17,660 bases of DNA from Chloroflexota bacterium (lineage in GTDB: Bacteria > Chloroflexota > Anaerolineae > Anaerolineales > Anaerolineaceae), in assembly GCA_023406965.1 (NCBI GenBank), contig JAEXTI010000267.1, forward strand, positions 1 through 17,660. Reading direction: 5' to 3'. A model generated the notes under the pieces. The model was not told the origin of the DNA and did not search any database. It worked only from the letters and a program-made list of their open reading frames with translations. Positions 6,991-14,012 of the stretch are shown in pieces. The position numbers and the translations under genes are program-made. Positions within the stretch are counted from its first letter, which is position 1. Each line of letters starts with the position of its first letter.

Positions 6991-8929
6991 AGACAACTTG
7001 GATGCAAGCCATTTAGAATTGGATGTTTGCTTGGGAGGTTGGCGGGCATCTGTGGTGACTGAGGCAGAGATTGTGAACTTGCCGTGGGAACAAAGCGAGC
7101 CAAGAACCGCTGCTGGCAGCTTCTGGCGGCTTGAGATGGTTAACCGGGCGGAGGCGCAATTCAGCATTGAGGGAAGGTTGACCTGGCAGGGTGAAAATCA
7201 ATTGCGCTTGGAGAAGGTGGTGCTTCAGGCAGATGTTTGCGTGTTAGGGCGGAATAACGCCCGCTGGTCGTTCTTCAAGAATGGTTATCAATCCTGGTCA
7301 GAGTCCCGGGCGTTCCAGGCGAATGAAGTCGAGCACGCATCCTGGTTGAAGCCGATGAACATTCTGCAAAGCAACCCACGCAATCCTCCCAAAAACGAGA
7401 TTGGCGCTTTCACCGGAGAGATGTTTGCCTTGTTGGGCAACCTGGATGAGAGACTTTATCTTTTGGTAGGGCAGGGGAAAAGACGAGAACAGTTCGTCTA
7501 TGTGAATGCATGGCTGCCGGGAAAAACACGAAAATCGGCTTGCCTGGAACTGGTGTACGATTTTGGCGGGCGGTTCGTGAATCCGGGGGAGACGGTTGTG
7601 CTGGATGAGGTATGGGGCATTGCAGGGCGGTTTCCTGGCGAACTGCTGGAGCAGTATTTGACTTGCAGCGCCAGTGATCACCCGCTGCCAACGTGCTCTC
7701 CGGCAGGGTGGTGCTCCTGGTATTACTATTACACCAAAATCACCGCTGACTCGATTCAGGAGAACCTGGACCAAGTCGTCCGGCACAAGCCGGATTGGCA
7801 GGTGTTCGTTATTGACGATGGTTATCAGACAGCAGTGGGCGATTGGTTGTGTATCAATGAAAAATTTCCGCAAGGGTTAACGGGCCTTGCAGCCCAGGCG
7901 CGTGGAAACGGATTGCGGGCGGGTTTGTGGATAGCTCCGTTTGTGGCCCGTGGAAATTCCGCGTTATTCCGCGAACATCCTGATTGGGTGCTGCGCAATG
8001 CTCGTGGAAAACCTCAGTTGGCCGGCTGGAATCCTAACTGGGGTTTGGAGGGACGCTTTTATGGGCTGGATACAACCCATCCCGGCTTTCAAGCGTACTT
8101 GAAGAAAGTCATCCGCACAGTTGTTCACGAATGGGGGTTCAACTACCTTAAGTTGGATTTTGTTTATGGCGCCTGTTTACCGGGACACGCCCATGACTCC
8201 AGCATGACGGCCGCCCAACGCTTGAGCCTGGGGTATCAATTGGTGCGCGAGGCGGCTGGTGAAGATGTGTTCTTGTTGGGTTGCGGTTCGCCATTTGGTC
8301 CGGCGCAGGGATGGGTGGACGGGATGCGCATTGGGCCGGATGTGGCTCCCTATTGGGATGACCCACTGCGAACCCGGTGGACGCGCGACCCGCACGCCCT
8401 TTGCACACGGACAGCAGTGCGAAGCATTATGGCGCGAAGCGTGTTTCACCGCCGATGGTGGTTAAACGACCCGGATTGCCTGATGCTTCGTGACACGGAA
8501 ACCAAGCTTACTGATGCCGAGCGATTTACCCTGGCGGCGGCTGCGGCGGTAACAGGCGGGCTATTGTTCTTCTCAGACAGATTGAGTGCGCTGCCCGAGA
8601 AAATCTGGGAGTCTATGAGTAACATACTAGAGATTGCCCGGTCCTGCGATGGTCAGCCAGCAAAAGTGATTGGCTTTATGGAAGGCGAATTTCCAACTGC
8701 TGTATGGAATCTAGCTGGTTACCTGGCCGTTTTTAATTTTCATGACCAGGAAAAGGAAGTGGTTCTCCAGACCGGTGATTTCTTGGAAGATGGGATAGAA
8801 TTGTGGGACGTGATAGATGATCGCGCCTTTCGTATAGAACATGGAACGCTCAATGCGGGAATTCTTCCTGCGCATGGCACCCGGTTGCTGAGCAATGTGA
8901 AGCCGGAGCATAGAGGCAATCAAAAGTGA
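6977..8929 (+). CDS. GH36 alpha-galactosidase
   Basis: 650 residues from the ATG at 6977, preceded by AAAGGA with six bases spacing. It overlaps the end of the polymerase gene by 14 bp. An N-terminal beta-sandwich (about 1-235) precedes the TIM barrel. Clan GH-D signatures are GWCSWYYYYTKIT (244-256), FVIDDGYQ (277-284), GLWIAPF (316-322) and YLKLDFVYG (390-398), with D394 the expected nucleophile. RIGPDVAP (451-458) gives D455 as the expected acid/base. A small C-terminal beta domain follows (about 560-650). There is no signal peptide, so it is probably cytoplasmic and acts on imported alpha-galactosides such as raffinose-type sugars or melibiose; substrate is inferred. Length suits the shorter bacterial GH36 types. 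It is coupled downstream by a 4 bp overlap to the diguanylate cyclase gene. Confidence 0.88.
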   Translation: MWRIKDNLDASHLELDVCLGGWRASVVTEAEIVNLPWEQSEPRTAAGSFWRLEMVNRAEAQFSIEGRLTWQGENQLRLEKVVLQADVCVLGRNNARWSFFKNGYQSWSESRAFQANEVEHASWLKPMNILQSNPRNPPKNEIGAFTGEMFALLGNLDERLYLLVGQGKRREQFVYVNAWLPGKTRKSACLELVYDFGGRFVNPGETVVLDEVWGIAGRFPGELLEQYLTCSASDHPLPTCSPAGWCSWYYYYTKITADSIQENLDQVVRHKPDWQVFVIDDGYQTAVGDWLCINEKFPQGLTGLAAQARGNGLRAGLWIAPFVARGNSALFREHPDWVLRNARGKPQLAGWNPNWGLEGRFYGLDTTHPGFQAYLKKVIRTVVHEWGFNYLKLDFVYGACLPGHAHDSSMTAAQRLSLGYQLVREAAGEDVFLLGCGSPFGPAQGWVDGMRIGPDVAPYWDDPLRTRWTRDPHALCTRTAVRSIMARSVFHRRWWLNDPDCLMLRDTETKLTDAERFTLAAAAAVTGGLLFFSDRLSALPEKIWESMSNILEIARSCDGQPAKVIGFMEGEFPTAVWNLAGYLAVFNFHDQEKEVVLQTGDFLEDGIELWDVIDDRAFRIEHGTLNAGILPAHGTRLLSNVKPEHRGNQK

Positions 8930-9879
8930 ATCCAATTGAAATGTTGAAATTGAACGCGGTTTTCAAAACGCTTCCCGACACGGCTCTGGAAATGGTTGCC
9001 GGTTGTATTAAGCCGCGCGAATTGAAGGCTGGAGAAGTACTTTTCGAGTTGGGTGACGATGGTGAAGTTGTGTATGTGGTCCAAACCGGCAAGATCGCCA
9101 TCTATATTCCCGCCGCAAGCCAACCCCAGGCAGGACCGGCCTTGCGTTTCTTCACGCCGGGCGAAATGTTTGGTGAGATGGCATTGTTGGAGAATCAGCC
9201 GCGTTCTACGAGCGCACGGGCTGAGGCGGCCTCTGTGGTGCTTGGGTTGGAGAAGGCTTGTTTTGAGCGATTGATGAATGAGTTCCCGGATTTTTCAGAA
9301 AGCCTATCTGGTATACTGAGCAGCCGCTTGCGCTACACCACCGAACTCATCCGCGAACTGCGAAAAGCATTGGAAGAGATCCGCTGGCTTTCGATAACCG
9401 ACGGGCTGACAGGGTTGTATAACCGCAGGCATTTCTTTGAGGAAGCAGAGAAAGAGGTGGATCGGGCGCAGCGCTATCACAGACCGGTGGCGGCGATTAT
9501 GCTGGATGTGGACTTCTTTAAGCGGGTGAACGACACGCACGGACACGCTGCGGGGGATGAGGTTCTGCGCAAGATTGCAACCTGCTGTCGAAGCGAGGTG
9601 CGCGAATTGGATATTCTGGGACGGTATGGGGGCGAGGAGTTCGCGATTTTGCTGACAGAAAGCGACATAGAACGGGCTTGCCAGGTGGCAGAACGGTTAA
9701 GAATCAGAATCGAGGCTTTTCCGTTTGTTGTGAAGAACGTTAACCTGAAGCTGACTGCCAGCCTGGGCGTTGCGGAGCGGGAGCTAGACGAATCGGTAGA
9801 GTCGGTGCTGGACAGAGCGGATCAGGCACTGTATCTTGCAAAGCAGCGCGGACGAAACCTTGTTGTACGGAGCGAATAA
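8926..9879 (+). CDS. Cyclic-nucleotide-binding domain / GGDEF diguanylate cyclase
   Basis: 317 residues from a GTG that overlaps the alpha-galactosidase TGA (GTGA, 8926-8929); AGAGG lies nine bases upstream. Residues about 10-135 form a CNB domain with the phosphate-binding cassette FGEMALLENQPRSTSARA (82-99), in which E84 and R93 are the residues that normally contact cyclic nucleotide. A coiled linker (about 135-155) leads into a GGDEF domain with TDGLTGLYNRRHF (158-170), metal-binding D194, DTHGHAAGD (203-211) and the active-site GGEEF at 235-239. An inhibitory I-site RxxD (R226-D229) lies five residues before it. It should make c-di-GMP from two GTP, with product inhibition, under control of cAMP or another ligand. 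No transmembrane segment, so cytosolic. Transcription ends at the hairpin 20 bp downstream. Confidence 0.9.
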   Translation: MNPIEMLKLNAVFKTLPDTALEMVAGCIKPRELKAGEVLFELGDDGEVVYVVQTGKIAIYIPAASQPQAGPALRFFTPGEMFGEMALLENQPRSTSARAEAASVVLGLEKACFERLMNEFPDFSESLSGILSSRLRYTTELIRELRKALEEIRWLSITDGLTGLYNRRHFFEEAEKEVDRAQRYHRPVAAIMLDVDFFKRVNDTHGHAAGDEVLRKIATCCRSEVRELDILGRYGGEEFAILLTESDIERACQVAERLRIRIEAFPFVVKNVNLKLTASLGVAERELDESVESVLDRADQALYLAKQRGRNLVVRSE

Positions 9880-9899
9880 AGTTTCATTATTTTTACAAC

Positions 9900-9934
9900 A
9901 AAAAGCTTCCTGCTAGTCGAGCAGGAAACTTTTT
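9900..9934. terminator. Bidirectional intrinsic terminator
   Basis: TTCCTGC (9907-9913) pairs with GCAGGAA (9921-9927) around a seven-base loop. One mismatch away, AAAAAG (9900-9905) pairs with CTTTTT (9929-9934), giving a T tract after the stem on both strands. It sits between the convergent stops at 9879 (plus) and 9951 (minus) and should end both transcripts. Confidence 0.85.
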
Positions 9935-9950
9935 GTTCGCCAAGTTGCGT

Positions 9951-11039
9951 CTAGATGACTTCTAAATCATCGGCTGAGGGGAACTCGGGGAAGGGGGCAT
10001 GAGGCTCCGTTTGATACCAGAAGGCGGTTGTGGCGATGTCGTCCTGGCGCAGCAGGTAACGACCGCGCGAACGCCAGCCTAAATCCTGAATGGTCACGCG
10101 GAGATCTTTTTGGAAGCGGATTGGATCCTGGATGTGCCATCTGTACATGCCAAAGCGTTGTTGGGTAATGTACAGCCCGTCCGGTTTGATGACCTGTGGC
10201 AGACCGAGGAAGGGGGTGGAATAGATGCCATATTGCCCGGCAGGATACTCGAAGTTCCAGGCGCCTCCGAAGTAATCCTCGGTGCCGGTGCCGCAGATGG
10301 TGGGGAATTTGTCGTCTCCGTCCAGGTAGAATTTGACCTCACCTTCGCCCCACCAGCCGTCGTTATTTACCCCGATGGCCATATAGGTCCCAACATATTG
10401 CCCCATGCCGCTGACGCCATCCAAAATGGTGTGCACAAAACCATACGGCAAGGGATTGGCGCGCCGCCATTGGGCATGGAAGTAAGCAGCGGTCTCTGGA
10501 ATCTCGGTGAGGGCGTAGGTGATCTGGAAGAAGAAACCATGGACCGGTTCAGGCGACAGGTTTTCTATGGTGAAACGCGCGCTACCGCGAAAAGGCATTT
10601 CCCAGTAGCTATTGAAACCACCTGCAGGGTTCACGGCAACCGGCAGCGAACTTACGTTGCAGCGTACTCCCCAGCCATTGCAGAAAAAGTCACCCAGAGG
10701 TGTCTCGATGGAGGGCGTTTGTTCGCCGTCCCAATAGGCGCGCAGAACTAGCCGCCGCCATTGCGTGGGGTGGACGGTCATCCAAATGTGTTGGATGGCG
10801 CCGGGACCAGAGATTTCTGCCAGAGTGGTGGTGGAATTTGGCTCGAGGGACAGGCATGGGCGCACTTTCCAACCCTGTCCAAGCTCTCGGGCGGAATTGC
10901 TATCCAACCCTTCTGTCGACATGCCCCCTTTGCCCTTTACGCCGTCAGGGTTCTCAGCGCTGATAGAACGAGTGAGGGCGGAAGATAGCTCGGATAGGTT
11001 TCCGAGATGCAGGCCAAGACCGTTGAAAGTTGTTTTCAT
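9951..11039 (-). CDS. GH172 (DUF2961) glycoside hydrolase
   Basis: 362 residues. ATG at 11037-11039 with AGGAG four bases upstream. DUF2961 features are clear: STEGLDSNSARELGQGWK (41-58), EISGPGAIQHIWMT (75-88), FFCNGWG (118-124), NPAGGFNSYWEMPF (137-150), WWGEGEVKFYLDGDD (229-243) and GTGTEDYFGGAW (250-261). E234 and E254 are the likely catalytic pair, being the conserved Glu of those two motifs. GH172 covers alpha-D-fructofuranosidase/difructose dianhydride synthase and arabinofuranosidase activities. Which applies here cannot be told from sequence; a furanoside substrate is inferred. There is no signal peptide. The enzymes form trimers or higher assemblies. It is a single-gene transcript, divergent from the LRR gene and ended by the 9900-9934 terminator. 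Confidence 0.88.
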   Translation of the reverse strand: MKTTFNGLGLHLGNLSELSSALTRSISAENPDGVKGKGGMSTEGLDSNSARELGQGWKVRPCLSLEPNSTTTLAEISGPGAIQHIWMTVHPTQWRRLVLRAYWDGEQTPSIETPLGDFFCNGWGVRCNVSSLPVAVNPAGGFNSYWEMPFRGSARFTIENLSPEPVHGFFFQITYALTEIPETAAYFHAQWRRANPLPYGFVHTILDGVSGMGQYVGTYMAIGVNNDGWWGEGEVKFYLDGDDKFPTICGTGTEDYFGGAWNFEYPAGQYGIYSTPFLGLPQVIKPDGLYITQQRFGMYRWHIQDPIRFQKDLRVTIQDLGWRSRGRYLLRQDDIATTAFWYQTEPHAPFPEFPSADDLEVI

Positions 11040-11134
11040 AGCGCTCCTGTGGAAATGTCAATCGAAAGTGAGAAGCCCGGACAATGGTTGATCGTAAGGG
11101 AAGCCAAACCGAGTAAAAGGGAGTTACAGCTTTG

Positions 11135-11163
11135 ATTCTACAAGATTTGTTCATCGATGTCGA
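11135..11163 (-). promoter_or_regulatory. Promoter for the GH172 gene
   Basis: Minus strand: TCGACA (plus 11158-11163, five of six matches to TTGACA), 17 bp spacer, TAGAAT (11135-11140, five of six to TATAAT). This gives an untranslated leader of about 90 bases. Hexamers and spacing fit a sigma-70-type promoter. Confidence 0.6.
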
Positions 11164-11189
11164 TGGCTTTCGTTGCCATTGGCTTACAA

Positions 11190-11197
11190 AAGCGCTT
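11190..11197. promoter_or_regulatory. Palindrome AAGCGCTT, possible LacI-type operator core
   Basis: An eight-base perfect palindrome with a central CG pair lies between the divergent GH172 and LRR promoters, just upstream of the LRR -35 (11203). LacI-family operators usually have such a core, but the flanks do not extend the symmetry, so this is only a candidate. Confidence 0.25.
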
Positions 11198-11202
11198 GAG
11201 GG

Positions 11203-11231
11203 TTTAAAAAAGACCATTGGGGTACTATAAT
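11203..11231 (+). promoter_or_regulatory. Promoter for the LRR gene
   Basis: TTTAAA (11203-11208, four of six to TTGACA), 17 bp spacer, perfect TATAAT (11226-11231). Transcription would begin near 11238. The upstream ATG at 11230 overlaps the -10 box and cannot be on this transcript, so the start at 11266 is favoured. The leader is about 28 bases. Confidence 0.65.
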
Positions 11232-11265
11232 GAATGAGAGGTGTTTGGGTTTTAGCGAGGCTTTC

Positions 11266-12501
11266 ATGCGCAGTTGCCCCTTTCGTTTTCTGGTCAGTCT
11301 TGTTCTGCTGGTCGGACTGTTGAGCACACAGGTCCTGGGTGCTTTTGCTCATTCTTCCAGTGGCGTCGACTTAGTTGAGCCTTTGCAGACCCCTTTTGAT
11401 TGCTCTTCCCAGAAGGAGATTTCCCAGCTTGAGTGTGAGGCCCTTGTAGCATTGTTTAACAGCACAAATGGACCCGGTTGGACTGATCATGAAGGTTGGC
11501 TTGAAACAATTACGCCGTGCGGTTGGCGGGGGGTGACTTGCGGAGGCGGAGATGTTATTGGGGTTACTCTGGGCAACAACAATCTGTCCGGAGTTATACC
11601 GCCAGAATTGGGTAATCTAAACGCATTGACGGATCTCGACCTCAGTTTCAACCAGTTGGCCGGCAGCATCCCGCCGGAATTAGGAAACCTGACCCTACTG
11701 ATAAATTTCGATCTTGGTAATAACCAACTGACTGGTAGCATTCCACCAGAATTAGGCAATCTAAGCTCGGTTGTAAATTTTTACCTGTGCTTCAATCAAT
11801 TATCCGGCAGTATACCTGGTGAACTGGGCAATTTGAGCGCCGTAGAATGGATGGGGCTGAAATCAAACCAACTTAGCGGCAGCATACCCATGCAGTTAGG
11901 AATGCTGAGTAAATTAAAGCGACTGAATCTTTCCATAAATCTCTTGAGCGGAAACATTCCCCCTGATCTGGGTAATCTTAGCGCGTTGGACCATTTGTAC
12001 ATCGACTCTAACCAAATAAGCGGGAGTATTCCGCCTGAATTAGGCAACCTGGTAGGGCTCCATGAACTTCACCTCGCCAACAACCAGTTGGGTGGAAGCA
12101 TTCCGCCCGAGCTGGGCGGATTGAGCGCAGTGGAGTGGCTTGATCTCAGTTCAAATAGCCTCAGCGGTGAAATTCCAGTAGAACTTGCTGATATGGGCGC
12201 GCTTCACCATCTCTACTTGAACAATAACAATCTGAGCGGTGAGATTTCGCCTGAGTTGGCAGAACTCATCGCACTACAAAGCCTTAGCATTGGGGATAAC
12301 GAGTTGAGTGGAAGTATTCCTATCAACTTTGTGGGCCTCTCACAACTCGTATTGTTCCATTTTGCAAACACCAATCTGTGCGAACCCGACGATCTTGTGT
12401 TCCAGGCCTGGAAAGCCAACTTTGAGGGCAGTTGGGACGGGACGAATGTCAGTTGTCCCGCTGATCAATTTTGGTCCTTTTTGCCTTGCGTGTTGCGTTA
12501 A
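11266..12501 (+). CDS. Secreted plant-type leucine-rich-repeat protein
   Basis: 411 residues from the ATG at 11266, which has GAGG five bases upstream. An ATG at 11230 lies within the -10 box. A signal peptide is evident (RSCPFRF, then LVSLVLLVGLLSTQVLGAFA up to about residue 28). A plant-type LRR N-cap with WxG and Cys pairs follows (about 46-92, including CGWRGVTC). Eleven 24-residue repeats (107-370) follow the LSGSIPPELGNLxxLxxLxLxxNQ pattern. The C-cap has two Cys (LCEPDD and NVSCPAD). The chain ends FWSFLPCVLR, a short hydrophobic tail with a final basic residue like that of many secreted Chloroflexi proteins. It is probably surface-exposed and binds proteins or glycans; the ligand is unknown. 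The repeat consensus is closer to plant receptor LRRs than to the short LRRs of bacterial effectors. Confidence 0.88.
   Translation: MRSCPFRFLVSLVLLVGLLSTQVLGAFAHSSSGVDLVEPLQTPFDCSSQKEISQLECEALVALFNSTNGPGWTDHEGWLETITPCGWRGVTCGGGDVIGVTLGNNNLSGVIPPELGNLNALTDLDLSFNQLAGSIPPELGNLTLLINFDLGNNQLTGSIPPELGNLSSVVNFYLCFNQLSGSIPGELGNLSAVEWMGLKSNQLSGSIPMQLGMLSKLKRLNLSINLLSGNIPPDLGNLSALDHLYIDSNQISGSIPPELGNLVGLHELHLANNQLGGSIPPELGGLSAVEWLDLSSNSLSGEIPVELADMGALHHLYLNNNNLSGEISPELAELIALQSLSIGDNELSGSIPINFVGLSQLVLFHFANTNLCEPDDLVFQAWKANFEGSWDGTNVSCPADQFWSFLPCVLR
11584..12375 (+). repeat. Eleven 72-bp coding LRR units
   Basis: Eleven consecutive 72-base units each encode a 24-residue leucine-rich repeat with the core SIPPELGNL. 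Several neighbouring units share long near-identical DNA (for example the units beginning near 11656 and 11728), which suggests expansion by unequal exchange. The last two units diverge (ISPELAELI, SIPINFVGL). Confidence 0.85.
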
Positions 12502-12540
12502 AAAAGGATACCTGCTATTAATCAGGCTACCTTTGAAATT
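12501..12540 (+). terminator. Imperfect hairpin after the LRR gene
   Basis: AAAGG (12503-12507) and CCTG (12511-12514) pair with CAGG (12523-12526) and CCTTT (12530-12534) across a 3x3 internal mismatch and an eight-base loop. It is followed by GAAATTTT and preceded by an A run, so it could serve both the LRR gene and the convergent isomerase gene. The mismatch makes it weaker than the one at 9900-9934. Confidence 0.4.
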
Positions 12541-12558
12541 TTAGCAAGATAAGTTCCA

Positions 12559-12675
12559 TTAAATCGCGTTCAGGATAGATTTTAAAGCATCTGCGGCAAC
12601 CTTGAATAGCTCGGGGCCGCCGCCGGGAAGGCTGTCGTTCAAATGTGGTTCGAGAGACAGATAACCGGAGTACCC
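12559..12675 (-). pseudogene. Out-of-frame C-terminus of the isomerase gene
   Basis: In the frame shifted by one base, 38 codons followed by TAA (12559-12561) read GYSGYLSLEPHL, then NDSLPGGGPELFK and ADALKSILNAI. This is a typical final strand and helix of a xylose-isomerase-like TIM barrel, including the Glu of LSLEPH that is the fourth metal ligand in this fold. It joins the upstream frame after KKR at a run of four G (plus 12673-12676); five G would restore a 269-residue protein. Either a true disabling frameshift or a base-count error in the assembly. Confidence 0.85.
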
Positions 12676-13367
12676 CGCTTCTTAAGATCTACCAAAATTT
12701 CGGGTAACTTCCCACCTCCTTGCCCCGAAGGCACCACGGAATGATCAGAAAGGCGGGCGTCCTTGATGTGCATGTAAACCGTCCACGGCGCGAGCAAGGT
12801 GAACGCGTGCGGATAGGTCTCCTCGCCGCACTGAACAAAATTGGCAGGGTCAAAGGTGGCGCGAACATAATCACAGTTGAGGGACTGCAACAAATCCAGG
12901 CAGCGAAGGGCTGTGTCGCCATAGATGTCTTTTTCGTTCTCGTGCAATAAGGTGACTCCAGAGTTTCGGGCTTCATCTGCAAAACGTCCCCAACGCCACA
13001 GGACTTCATCGCGATAATTGGCGGGATCGCTGCCGGCAGGTATAAAGAAGCTAAACATGCGAATGTAAGGGGTGCTGAAGAAGTGAGCCAACTCAAGGGC
13101 ATGTTTGAAGCGGTCCAGGTGTGGGAGGAAGGGATCGGTAATTTTGATTTTTCCAACCGGGGAACCAATCGCAGACACTGTGATGCCTTCCCCTTTGAGG
13201 ATGGATGCCGCCCGATTAAGTTGAGCGGGGGGGAGGTCCAGGATATTGATGCCGTCCATACTGCGGAATTCAAGAGCATGAACATCGTTGGCTTTCATTA
13301 CCGCAACTTGCTCGGCAAGATTCGGTGAAATTTCGTCTCCGAAACAACTGAGGATAAATTGGCTCAT
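12639..13367 (-). CDS. Sugar isomerase/epimerase TIM-barrel protein, frameshifted near C-terminus
   Basis: 242 residues in the frame as given; ATG at 13365-13367 with AGGAG five bases upstream. The fold is the xylose isomerase-like/AP-endonuclease-2 TIM barrel: CFGDEISPNLAEQV near 8-21, VHALEFRSMDG (29-39), LLHENEKDIYGDT (140-152), VRATFDPANF (168-177) and VYMHIKDAR (197-205). Metal ligands expected from the family are E143, D173 and H200. The fourth, a Glu in LSLEPH, lies past the frameshift at 12673-12676, so the encoded chain loses the last strand, helix and one ligand. Members interconvert ketoses such as tagatose/fructose, hydroxypyruvate or inosose; the substrate here is unknown. Family length (about 270) matches the corrected 269. 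Divergent from the CBS gene. Without the missing base the product is likely inactive. Confidence 0.82.
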   Translation of the reverse strand: MSQFILSCFGDEISPNLAEQVAVMKANDVHALEFRSMDGINILDLPPAQLNRAASILKGEGITVSAIGSPVGKIKITDPFLPHLDRFKHALELAHFFSTPYIRMFSFFIPAGSDPANYRDEVLWRWGRFADEARNSGVTLLHENEKDIYGDTALRCLDLLQSLNCDYVRATFDPANFVQCGEETYPHAFTLLAPWTVYMHIKDARLSDHSVVPSGQGGGKLPEILVDLKKRGTPVICLSNHI

Positions 13368-13423
13368 GGGGACTCCTATGGGTGTTAGCGAATATGAGAT
13401 AGAGAGTTAAAAGTGATCTATAC

Positions 13424-13444
13424 CAAATTTTACTTCAAAATTTG
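13424..13444. promoter_or_regulatory. 21-bp inverted repeat, candidate operator
   Basis: CAAATTTT (13424-13431) and AAAATTTG (13437-13444) are perfect inverted arms around ACTTC. It lies in the 186 bases between the divergent isomerase and CBS-protein genes, about 57 bases before the isomerase start and upstream of the CBS -35. Size and symmetry suit a dimeric regulator, but AT-rich palindromes also arise by chance and no regulator gene is adjacent. Confidence 0.4.
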
Positions 13445-13480
13445 CTGAGGGTGTTTGCCCGAACAAGCGTGGACTGATGG

Positions 13481-13509
13481 TTGCCTTTTGTTTATAAACT
13501 TTGTAATAT
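13481..13509 (+). promoter_or_regulatory. Promoter for the CBS-domain gene
   Basis: TTGCCT (13481-13486), 17 bp spacer, TAATAT (13504-13509); four of six matches each. Transcription would begin near 13516, before the ribosome site AGGAG at 13544-13548. This rules out an in-frame start at 13455. Confidence 0.6.
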
Positions 13510-13553
13510 ATTCTTATCAGACTTATTCGATCAAGAAAGTAAAAGGAGAGAAG

Positions 13554-13997
13554 ATGATAACCATCCGCGATCTCTTAAGTGTAAAAGGTCGTGACGTGTA
13601 TGCGGTGCATCCGGGCACAACGGTCATTGAAACGTTGAAATACCTGGCCGAAAAAGATATTGGTGCGTTAGTTGTGCTGAAAAATGACGGGATCGCCGGG
13701 ATCATCTCTGAGCGAGATTTCGTTCGTTCGATTGCCGAGACTGGAAAGTGCCTGCTAGAATCGACCGTTTCTGACTATATGACAGAAGAGGTCTTCACGA
13801 TTGAAGTGGACCAATCTCTGTCGGATTGCATGAAATTGATGACAGCTAAGCATATCCGCCATGTGCCGGTCGTAGAAAAGGGTAAGCTGGTCGGGGTCAT
13901 CTCTATCGGCGACGTTGTGAAGGCCATCATCACCGACCATGAAATGACAATCGACCAGCTATCAAATTATATTGAAGGGCGAGGTTACGGGCATTAG
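13554..13997 (+). CDS. Two-CBS-domain protein
   Basis: 147 residues from the ATG at 13554, with AGGAG five bases upstream. A longer frame from 13455 begins before the promoter. CBS1 spans about 10-62 (VYAVHPGTTVIETLKYLAEK, then GIAGIISERDFVR). CBS2 spans about 72-128 (VSDYMTEEVFTIEVDQSL, then HIRHVPVVEKGKLVGVISIGD). The paired modules form a Bateman domain, which binds adenine nucleotides such as AMP or ATP through Asp/Thr-Ser residues like I118-D120 of SIGDVV and E53-D55 of SERD. There is no attached catalytic domain, so it is a stand-alone energy-sensing or ligand-binding protein, probably homodimeric and cytoplasmic. The partner is unknown. Single-gene unit convergent with the GH42 gene; only 15 bp separate the stops and no clear terminator is seen. 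Confidence 0.88.
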   Translation: MITIRDLLSVKGRDVYAVHPGTTVIETLKYLAEKDIGALVVLKNDGIAGIISERDFVRSIAETGKCLLESTVSDYMTEEVFTIEVDQSLSDCMKLMTAKHIRHVPVVEKGKLVGVISIGDVVKAIITDHEMTIDQLSNYIEGRGYGH

Positions 13998-14012
13998 CCA
14001 GCTGCAGGTTAG

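Noticed and set aside
11584..12375. CRISPR-like direct repeats
   Set aside because: The 72-bp units are contiguous, in frame and encode leucine-rich repeats; there are no unique spacers and no cas genes.
13455..13553. N-terminal extension of the CBS protein
   Set aside because: It lies over the promoter (13481-13509) and before the AGGAG site; the residues are not CBS-like.
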